In this document: positions 1 to 4,738 of the stretch, in pieces
Layout of the letters: each line of letters opens with the position of its first letter
How positions within the stretch are numbered: position 1 is the stretch's first letter
DNA from: an uncultured Gemmatimonadota bacterium
GTDB taxonomy: Bacteria; Gemmatimonadota; Gemmatimonadetes; Gemmatimonadales; Gemmatimonadaceae
DNA: 5,175 bases
Direction: 5' to 3'
NCBI GenBank assembly: GCA_903906325.1
Contig: CAIVJV010000048.1
Span: 1-5,175 of the forward strand
Made by a program: the position numbers and the translations under genes
Notes under the pieces: generated by a model
Told to the model about the DNA's origin: nothing
Database searches by the model: none
Seen by the model: the letters and a program-made list of their open reading frames with translations, nothing else

Positions 1-194
1 CCGAGGTGCGAGCAGAGCACCACCCGCCCGCCGTGCGTCCGAAGGAGCTCGATCGTCGGGACCGCCGCGCGGATGCGGGTGTCATCGGTGATCTGCCCCG
101 CGCCATCGAGGGGCACGTTGAAGTCCACGCGCACGAGGACGCGCCGCCCCTTCACCTCGGCGGGAGCGAGGTCACGCACCGTTCGGGTCGTCAT
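1..194 (-). CDS. pgk: Phosphoglycerate kinase, N-terminal 64 codons (3' end beyond window)
   Basis: Translating leftward from the ATG at 194 gives 64 codons open to the left edge, with no stop. The sequence is the N-terminus of phosphoglycerate kinase, which transfers the acyl phosphate of 1,3-bisphosphoglycerate to ADP. Visible hallmarks are VLVRVDFNVPLD (19-30) and ITDDTRIRAAVPTI (35-48), then VVLCSHLG at the edge, where SHLGRP is expected to continue; R22, D24 and N26 correspond to substrate-binding positions of the family. About one sixth of the roughly 400-residue protein is seen. The start lies 13 nt after the gap stop, behind only a weak GGCGG. A GTG directly before the ATG is an alternative start, but the ATG is preferred. 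Downstream partners such as tpiA cannot be assessed. Confidence 0.95.
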   Translation of the reverse strand, partial: MTTRTVRDLAPAEVKGRRVLVRVDFNVPLDGAGQITDDTRIRAAVPTIELLRTHGGRVVLCSHL

Positions 195-207
195 CACGAC
201 CGCCGGA

Positions 208-1215
208 TCAGAGCGAGGCGCCGATGCGCTCGATCAGATCGACGCAGCGCGAGGAGTAGCCCCACTCGTTGTCGTACCACCCGGAGACCTTCACGAGGGT
301 GCCATCGATGACGTTGGTGTTCTTCCCATCGAGGATGGTCGAGTGCGGGTTCCCGATGTAGTCGACCGAGACGAGCTCCTCCTCGGTGTAGGCGAGGATC
401 CCCTTGAGCGGGCCGTCGGCCGCCTGCCGGAAGGCGGCGTTGACCTCGGCGATTGTCGTCGGGCGCTCGACCTCGACGGTCAGCTCCGTGAGCGAGACAT
501 CGGGGGTCGGGACGCGGATCGCGATCCCATCGATCTTCCCCTTCACCTCGGGGATCACGAGCGCCGTCGCTTTCGCGGCCCCGGTCGTGGTCGGGATCAT
601 CGAGACGGCGGCCGCGCGGGCGCGACGCAGGTCCTTATGCGGGAGATCGAGGATGCTCTGGTCGTTGGTGTAGCTGTGGATCGTCACCATCGCCCCATGC
701 TTGAAGCCGAAGGCATCGCGCAGGACCTTCACCATCGGGGCGAGACAATTCGTGGTGCAGCTCGCGTTGGAGATGATCGTATGCGCCTTGGCGTCGTACC
801 GGTCGTGATTCACGCCGAGGACCACGGTGATGTCCTCGCCGGTGGCCGGCGCGGAGATGATGACCTTCTTGGCCCCACCGGCGATATGCTTGCGCGCGTC
901 GTCGGCCTTGGTGAAGCGACCCGTCGACTCGAGCACGACGTCGACCTTCAGGTCCTTCCACGGGAGGAGCGCGGGATCCTTCTCCTTCAGGACGGCGATG
1001 CGGTCCCCATCGATGGTGATCGAGTCCGCGTCGTGGGTCACCGTCCCCGCGTACTTCCCGTGCACGGAGTCATACGTGAACAGGTGGGCGAGGGTCTTGG
1101 TGTCGGTCAGGTCGTTGATGGCGACGAGGTCGATCGCCGCCTTCCGCTCCTTGGCGGCGCGCACGACCTGGCGCCCGATCCGACCGAATCCGTTGATGCC
1201 GACGCGAATGGCCAT
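208..1215 (-). CDS. gap: Glyceraldehyde-3-phosphate dehydrogenase, type I, NAD-type
   Basis: A full-length 335-residue phosphorylating GAPDH, which converts glyceraldehyde 3-phosphate, NAD+ and phosphate to 1,3-bisphosphoglycerate in cytoplasmic glycolysis. The Rossmann start is VGINGFGRIGR (5-15). The coenzyme pocket reads VAINDLTD (31-38), where D35 after N34, together with LDLPHKDLRRARAA further on, points to NAD rather than NADP. The active site is SNASCTTNC (149-157), with nucleophile C153 and partner H180 in VTIHSYTNDQ. Also present are STGRF (97-101), PTTTGAAKA, RVPTPDVSLTEL and the C-terminal WYDNEWGYS block. The ATG at 1215 is chosen because MAIRVGINGFG is the canonical N-terminus and GGAG lies 10 nt upstream. 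The same frame stays open far upstream through comF, but that extension has no family sequence. The gene is followed after 13 nt by pgk, which uses its product, so the two form the classic gap-pgk pair. Confidence 0.98.
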   Translation of the reverse strand: MAIRVGINGFGRIGRQVVRAAKERKAAIDLVAINDLTDTKTLAHLFTYDSVHGKYAGTVTHDADSITIDGDRIAVLKEKDPALLPWKDLKVDVVLESTGRFTKADDARKHIAGGAKKVIISAPATGEDITVVLGVNHDRYDAKAHTIISNASCTTNCLAPMVKVLRDAFGFKHGAMVTIHSYTNDQSILDLPHKDLRRARAAAVSMIPTTTGAAKATALVIPEVKGKIDGIAIRVPTPDVSLTELTVEVERPTTIAEVNAAFRQAADGPLKGILAYTEEELVSVDYIGNPHSTILDGKNTNVIDGTLVKVSGWYDNEWGYSSRCVDLIERIGASL

Positions 1216-1253
1216 CTGCTGAGCACTCCGAGAGAACGAGAGAGGATGAGTCG
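1216..1253 (-). promoter_or_regulatory. comF-gap intergenic leader with gap ribosome binding site
   Basis: This 38-nt stretch is the longest gap between genes in the window. On the minus strand it begins with a pyrimidine-rich run (roughly 1229-1249) and contains GGAG at 1229-1226, 10 nt before the gap ATG. I see no clear -35/-10 pair and no hairpin followed by a T-run, so neither a promoter nor a terminator is supported. It marks the loosest junction, where the glycolytic pair could be separately expressed. Confidence 0.5.
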
Positions 1254-2045
1254 TTACGGGTCCGCCACGGTCCGCGCGCGACCGAAGGTGAGGTAACTCA
1301 CCGTCCGAACCCCTGCCGCGAAGAGCGCCCCCGCACAGGCGTTCAGCGTGGCGCCGGTGGTCAACACATCGTCCACGAGGATGACGTGCTGGCCGACGAG
1401 GCGCGGCAGGTCCGCGGGGACCGCCTCGAACGCGCGGCGAACGTTCGCCAAGCGCTCCCCCGGAGTCAATCGCGTTTGCGTCTCGGTCACGCGCGTGCGT
1501 GTGACCCCCGTCACCACCGGGATCGCCCACCGCCGGCCCACGGCCGCCGCGAGCCGCTCGGCCTGATTGAACCCGCGTGCGCGGCGACGCGCCGACGCGA
1601 GCGGGACGGGGACGATGGCCACCCGCTCGGCGCACACATCGCGCGGCCATGCGAGCCCCGCCATCCGCTCCCCCATGGCCTCCGCCACCCCCGGCCACCC
1701 CTCGTACTTGAGCGCCGCCAGGATCGCGCTGCTCACCGGGTGCGGGACCCAGCAGAGGGAGCGCGCGGCTCGCACGAACGGGGCGAGGACCGCACACCCG
1801 GGACAGACGGACCCCGAGTGGGCCTCCGCCGATCCATCAGCCGATGTCGGCCCCGACCGTGGGTGGCCACATCGGTCGCACCACGGGACCGGGAGTCGGG
1901 GGAGGCGGGCCCAGCAGGTCCCACAGACCAACCCGCGATCGTGGTCGGTCAGGAACGCCTCACAGCCTGCGCAGATGCGCGGGAAGAGCAACTGATCCGC
2001 CATCGCCCAGGCCCGCTGCCACCTCGCGCCCCACGGAGTCGCCAT
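1254..2045 (-). CDS. comF: ComF family protein: zinc-ribbon plus phosphoribosyltransferase domain
   Basis: A 263-residue ComF/GntX-type protein. The N-terminal part has two zinc-binding cysteine sets: C25/C28 with C41/C44, then C56/C59 with C81/C84, the latter split by an 18-residue Gly/Ser/Ala-rich linker. The C-terminal type I phosphoribosyltransferase domain shows ALKYEG (111-116), VPVPLASARRRARGFNQAE (145-163), Q190 within TETQTRL, RLANVRRAF (198-206) and the PRPP loop VILVDDVLTTGAT (221-233). Family members are linked to DNA uptake in naturally competent bacteria and to recombination processing, but the reaction is unknown, so a competence role here is only inferred. The ATG at 2045 shares its first base position with the aroE TGA (TGATG), and AGGA sits 8 nt upstream. 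A start at 2003 (MADQLLFP) would give 249 residues, nearer the usual size, and cannot be excluded. An ATG at 2111 in the same frame lies deep inside aroE and is unlikely. The stop is TAA. Confidence 0.92.
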   Translation of the reverse strand: MATPWGARWQRAWAMADQLLFPRICAGCEAFLTDHDRGLVCGTCWARLPRLPVPWCDRCGHPRSGPTSADGSAEAHSGSVCPGCAVLAPFVRAARSLCWVPHPVSSAILAALKYEGWPGVAEAMGERMAGLAWPRDVCAERVAIVPVPLASARRRARGFNQAERLAAAVGRRWAIPVVTGVTRTRVTETQTRLTPGERLANVRRAFEAVPADLPRLVGQHVILVDDVLTTGATLNACAGALFAAGVRTVSYLTFGRARTVADP

Positions 2046-2863
2046 CAGTGGAATCCTGCCGCGTGCAGCGCCCTCCACATGACCGTTCGATCGGGCTCGA
2101 CGCCGAACCATCGCACGAAGGCCTGCGCCCCCTGCTCCACCAGCATGCGCAGCCCATCGTCCGCCCGGAGTCCCGCCGCGCGACAGGCGCGGACCCAGGG
2201 GGTGAGACCGACCCGGTAGGTGAGATCGAGCACCGCGGTGGTGGCGGCGAGCTGCGCCGGATCGAGCGGCACGGCCTCACCCGCCAGCCCGAGCGGGGTC
2301 GCGTTCACGAGGAGATCGACCCCCAAGGCCACGGCCTCCGGTGCGTCCGCGAGCGCGACGACCGCGGGGAACCGCTCCCGGAGCTCGGCCGCACGTCCCG
2401 GCGTGCGCGCGAAGACCCGCACCGAGGCCCCGGGCCACCGCTCCACCGCCGTGACCACCCCCGCCGCCGCTCCGCCGGCACCGAGCATCCCGACGCGGAG
2501 CCCTGAGGGGATCCCGCCGAGGAGGTGCCGCACCGCCGCCTCGAACCCCGCGACGTCGGTGTTGTCGCCATGGAGCACGCCCTCGCTGACCCAGAAGGTG
2601 TTCACCACCCCGGCCCGCTCGGCCACCGGCGTGCGGACACCGCAGCGCTGCGCCACCGCCGCCTTGTACGGGACGGTCACGTTCCCCCAGGTGTCGTTCG
2701 CGAGGAATCCCCGGAGCGATGCCTCCAACGCGTCCGGCGCGACGTCGACCGCCTCATAGCGCACCGCGAGCCCCGCCGCGTCGAGCGCCGCCTGCTGGAA
2801 GACCGGGGAGCGCGCATGCGCGATCGGATGCCCGATCACCACGAGACGCCGAGGGAGGCGCAT
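2045..2863 (-). CDS. aroE: Shikimate dehydrogenase (NADP+) AroE
   Basis: A 272-residue protein of usual AroE length, reducing 3-dehydroshikimate to shikimate with NADPH in chorismate and aromatic amino acid synthesis. The substrate domain carries GHPIAHARSP (11-20), WGNVTVPYK (59-67, catalytic K67), AGVVNTF (84-90) and DNTD (100-103, catalytic D103). The nucleotide domain has GAGGAAAG (128-135), the NADP phosphate-binding ART..R pattern (152-157), NATPLG (187-192), DLTYR (213-217) and DDGLRMLVEQGAQAF (235-249), with Q244 expected to contact shikimate. One of the two serines that hold the shikimate carboxylate (Ser14 of the E. coli enzyme) is replaced by A17, while S19 is kept. The ATG follows the phosphatase stop by 2 nt with no Shine-Dalgarno site, so translation probably depends on coupling. 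The TGA stop overlaps the comF start by 1 nt. A quinate/shikimate dehydrogenase paralogue is a minor alternative. Confidence 0.95.
   Translation of the reverse strand: MRLPRRLVVIGHPIAHARSPVFQQAALDAAGLAVRYEAVDVAPDALEASLRGFLANDTWGNVTVPYKAAVAQRCGVRTPVAERAGVVNTFWVSEGVLHGDNTDVAGFEAAVRHLLGGIPSGLRVGMLGAGGAAAGVVTAVERWPGASVRVFARTPGRAAELRERFPAVVALADAPEAVALGVDLLVNATPLGLAGEAVPLDPAQLAATTAVLDLTYRVGLTPWVRACRAAGLRADDGLRMLVEQGAQAFVRWFGVEPDRTVMWRALHAAGFH
2054..2057 (-). promoter_or_regulatory. Possible ribosome binding site of comF
   Basis: AGGA on the minus strand, 8 nt before the ATG at 2045 and inside the end of aroE. It is short, but it supports the 2045 start over the internal ATG at 2003, which has no purine-rich lead. 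Confidence 0.45.
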
Positions 2864-2865
2864 GG

Positions 2866-3366
2866 TCAGGTGGGAGGTGGCCCACCGGGCCGGTGACCCG
2901 TGCCACCTTCGGCCCCCTCGGCGGCGATCCGATCCAGCACCTGGGTGATCTCGCGGGTGAGTTCATCGAACGTCGCCCGGTAGAGGTCGAGGTCCCCGCC
3001 GAAGGGATCCTGCACCGGTCGCCCCGCCGTGCTGGCGGCGGCGTAATCGGTGAGCAAGGCGGTCCGCCCCTCGCCCCCGAGTGCGAGGACGCGGTCCCGG
3101 TGATGCGGCCCCATGACGAGGACGAGGTCGGCGCTCGCCACCGCCTCACGCGCGAGTTGGCGCGCCCGGTGCGTCCCGAGGTCGAGCCCATGCTCCATCG
3201 ACACGAGGAGCGCCCCATCGGAGGCCGGTGCGCCGTCCCAGGCGCTGGTCCCCGCACTCGCGACCTGGAGGTCGGTGAGCCCGCGCGCCGATGCCAGCGA
3301 GCGCGCGATCGCCTCCGCCATCGGGCTGCGGCAGGTGTTCCCCGTGCAGACGAAGAGGAGCCGCAC
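2866..3366 (-). CDS. Low-molecular-weight protein phosphatase, YwlE-like (probable protein-arginine phosphatase)
   Basis: A 166-residue cytoplasmic phosphatase of the low-molecular-weight tyrosine phosphatase fold. The P-loop is CTGNTCRS (7-14), with nucleophile C7 and phosphate-binding R13. The general acid is D120 in DPFGGDLDLY (120-129). Further family features are SAGTSAWDG (37-45) and the ADLVLVMGPHHRDRV segment (79-93). T11 in the P-loop, where tyrosine phosphatases usually have Ile, and DPFGG in place of a DP-Tyr/Trp loop, are the marks of Bacillus YwlE, which removes phosphate from arginine. Specificity for phosphoarginine is therefore inferred, not shown; tyrosine phosphatase or another small-substrate role remains possible. 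The GTG at 3366 is chosen because it puts the P-loop at the canonical residue 7, lies 2 nt after the tsaC stop and follows GGGGGA at 9 nt. The longer open frame upstream runs through tsaC in another frame and shows no homology. The last 19 residues form a Gly/Pro-rich tail not typical of the family. Confidence 0.92.
   Translation of the reverse strand: MRLLFVCTGNTCRSPMAEAIARSLASARGLTDLQVASAGTSAWDGAPASDGALLVSMEHGLDLGTHRARQLAREAVASADLVLVMGPHHRDRVLALGGEGRTALLTDYAAASTAGRPVQDPFGGDLDLYRATFDELTREITQVLDRIAAEGAEGGTGHRPGGPPPT
2869..2895 (-). promoter_or_regulatory. Two overlapping, mutually exclusive hairpins just before aroE
   Basis: On the minus-strand transcript, CACCGG-C-CCGGTG (2895-2883) is a 13-nt palindrome. 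The overlapping GGTGGG (2886-2881), CCACCT (2880-2875), CCCACC (2874-2869) can fold into a 6-bp hairpin with a 6-nt loop, ending 5 nt before the aroE ATG. Both use the shared GGTG segment, so only one can form at a time. The loop and 3' arm resemble the anti-Shine-Dalgarno sequence rather than a ribosome site. This overlaps the phosphatase tail codons. It may be chance in GC-rich coding DNA; a role in coupling aroE to phosphatase translation is speculative. Confidence 0.3.
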
Positions 3367-3368
3367 GG

Positions 3369-4037
3369 TCAGCGATCCCCCACGAGACTCGGGACCACCT
3401 CTCGCAGCGTCGCCGTGGGGATCGCCCCAGGGCGGATCACCCGCGGGGCACGCCCCATGCAATCGACCACGGTGGAGGCCGGCGAGGGGTCGAGCCGTCC
3501 CCCATCGAGGAGCCGGATCGCGCCGCGCGCGATATCGGATCCCCATTGCGCGAGGATCTCGGAGGCGGCGACGGCCGCGGGCTGCCCGGGGAGGTTGGCC
3601 GAGGTGCTCGTAATCGGATCCCCGAGGGCGCCGATGAGCCGCTGCAATCCGCGATGGGGGGTCCACCGCACGGCGATCCCACCCTCGGGGCCGCGGAGGC
3701 GCTCCGGGATGCGCCGTTCACCCCCGGGGAGCACGAGCGTGAGTGGCCCGGGCCAGAACCGGGCCGCGAGCATGCTCGCCGATGGCGTGAGTCCGAGGCC
3801 GAGGCGCCCCAGCATCTGCGTGTCGCTGATCAGTAGGAGGAAGGGTTTCGCCGGCGGACGCCGTTTGAGCGCGACGAGCCGGTCCACCGCCTCACGGTCG
3901 ATCATCGTCCCGAATCCGTAGACCGTCTCGGTGGGATAGGCGAGGATCCGCCCCTCCTGCAGATGGGCGAGGGTCCCCGCGAGCGAGGCATTGACCTCTT
4001 CGGGGGACCAGAAGGGCACGCCGCGCGCTTCGGGCAT
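3369..4037 (-). CDS. tsaC: L-threonylcarbamoyladenylate synthase, TsaC/YrdC/Sua5 family (short form)
   Basis: A single YrdC domain of 222 residues. The family makes threonylcarbamoyl-AMP from threonine, bicarbonate and ATP, the first step of the universal t6A37 modification of ANN-decoding tRNAs. Visible motifs are YPTETVYGFG (34-43), the KRRPPAKPFLLLI segment (58-70) whose basic residues bind ATP, FWPGPLTLVLP (94-104), AVRWTPH (122-128, usually RxPxH, so W125 is a mild variation), ITSTSANLPGQP (142-153) and ASTVVD (187-192) followed by RVIRPGAI (199-206). There is no extra C-terminal Sua5 domain, so it resembles the TsaC short form. The start is set by a strong ribosome site, and the stop TGA lies 2 nt before the phosphatase start. 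In Bacillus the homologue ywlC lies close to the arginine phosphatase gene ywlE, and the same pairing is seen here. A non-t6A YciO-type paralogue is possible but less likely given the intact KR..KPF and STSAN motifs. Confidence 0.93.
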   Translation of the reverse strand: MPEARGVPFWSPEEVNASLAGTLAHLQEGRILAYPTETVYGFGTMIDREAVDRLVALKRRPPAKPFLLLISDTQMLGRLGLGLTPSASMLAARFWPGPLTLVLPGGERRIPERLRGPEGGIAVRWTPHRGLQRLIGALGDPITSTSANLPGQPAAVAASEILAQWGSDIARGAIRLLDGGRLDPSPASTVVDCMGRAPRVIRPGAIPTATLREVVPSLVGDR

Positions 4038-4039
4038 CG

Positions 4040-4738
4040 CTACTCCTCCAGAGGAGCGAGCGCCTCGGCACGCGCGAAGTCCCCCTCCTCGGTCACCTTC
4101 ATCGCCCGTTCGCTGCCGCGGACCACGCGGACCTCGACGCCGATCGCCTCGCAGAGGGCCGCATCATCGGTGGCCGTGGCATGGGTGCCGTTCGCCATCG
4201 CCTCCCGATGCGCGCGCTCGATGAGCGCACGCGGGAACCCCTGCGGGGTCTGGGCGCGCCAGAGCCCCGTGCGCGGCACCGTGCGCGTGACGCGGCCCGC
4301 GGCATCCACGGCCTTGAGCGTATCGACCACCGGCAACGCCGCGATAGCGCCATGCCCCTGCCGGGCCTCCGAGATCACCCGATCGATCATCCCGGGGGAG
4401 ACGAGCGGACGCGCCGCATCGTGGATGAGCACGGTCTGGCATTCGGGGGGCAGATCCTCGAGGCCGTTCGCGACCGATTCCGCACGCGTCTCGCCCCCGA
4501 TCGAGACGAGCAGGCGGTCCCCGTCGCACTGGAAGAGCCACGGGGGCGGATCACCGGCGTAGCGCCGCGGGAGGACGCACACGACCATCGCCACCGCGGG
4601 ATGCGCCTGAAAGGCGCGGAGCGCCTGCAGGAGCATCGGCTTCCCCGCCACCCAGCGGAACTGCTTGAGTTCCGCGCCGCCGGTCCGCGAGCCCGTCCCT
4701 CCGGCGACGATGACCACGCCGACATCTCGCGCGCTCAT
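4040..4738 (-). CDS. ispD: 2-C-methyl-D-erythritol 4-phosphate cytidylyltransferase IspD
   Basis: This 232-residue protein has the length and motif order of IspD, which joins CTP and MEP to give CDP-methylerythritol in the cytoplasmic MEP isoprenoid pathway. The nucleotide-binding loop is VAGGTGSRTGG (11-21), with R18 and K25 matching the catalytic Arg and Lys of the family. Further hallmarks are GGETRAESVANGL (81-93), HDAARP (106-111, D107 for metal and CTP), the VDTLK segment with T140, the PRTGLWRAQTPQGF block (155-168, R156), ATDDA (189-193) and MKVT (213-216, K214). All expected catalytic residues appear present. The ATG at 4738 overlaps the radA stop. Only a weak purine stretch precedes it, so re-initiation after radA is likely. 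The stop is TAG, 2 nt before the next start. It is not fused to IspF, unlike in some proteobacteria. CTP-type sugar nucleotidyltransferases are related, but the HDAARP plus AQTPQ combination is specific for IspD. Confidence 0.96.
   Translation of the reverse strand: MSARDVGVVIVAGGTGSRTGGAELKQFRWVAGKPMLLQALRAFQAHPAVAMVVCVLPRRYAGDPPPWLFQCDGDRLLVSIGGETRAESVANGLEDLPPECQTVLIHDAARPLVSPGMIDRVISEARQGHGAIAALPVVDTLKAVDAAGRVTRTVPRTGLWRAQTPQGFPRALIERAHREAMANGTHATATDDAALCEAIGVEVRVVRGSERAMKVTEEGDFARAEALAPLEE
4043..4049 (-). promoter_or_regulatory. Strong Shine-Dalgarno site for tsaC
   Basis: Read on the minus strand this is GGAGGAG, 5 nt before the ATG at 4037. It lies inside the last codons of ispD and is the strongest ribosome binding site in the window. 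It fixes the tsaC start and suggests that tsaC can be initiated independently of ispD translation. Confidence 0.8.

Noticed and set aside
73..1296. A 407-residue plus-strand open frame opposite gap and the start of pgk
   Set aside because: It lies antisense to clearly coding, conserved GAPDH; its Asp/Arg/Gly/His-rich composition is typical of the opposite strand of GC-rich genes, and no motif or ribosome site is seen.
1287..1302. Perfect hairpin GGTGAG-GTAA-CTCACC near the end of comF, considered as a terminator or operator
   Set aside because: It has a 6-bp stem, lies inside comF codons (Ser-Tyr-Leu-Thr region), is not followed by a T-run on the minus strand and is upstream of the stop codon; chance is the simpler explanation.
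1216..1330. Sigma-70 type promoter for gap
   Set aside because: TAACGA near the comF stop resembles a -10 box, but no -35 element sits at suitable spacing on the minus strand.
1216..1797. N-terminal extension of gap giving a 529-residue fusion-like protein
   Set aside because: The extension runs in a different frame through comF and is Gly/Arg/Pro-rich without homology; MAIRVGINGFG at 1215 is the canonical GAPDH start.
2719..3921. A 400-residue plus-strand open frame opposite the phosphatase and tsaC
   Set aside because: It is antisense to two conserved genes, Arg/Pro/Gly-rich, spans a gene boundary without any family motif, and is explained by the scarcity of stop codons in GC-rich DNA.
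4040..4738. IspD with a non-canonical C-terminal motif (GSERAMKVT in place of GSxxNxKVT)
   Set aside because: The catalytic K214 and the surrounding fold motifs are intact; the Asn position varies in the family, so this is not notable.
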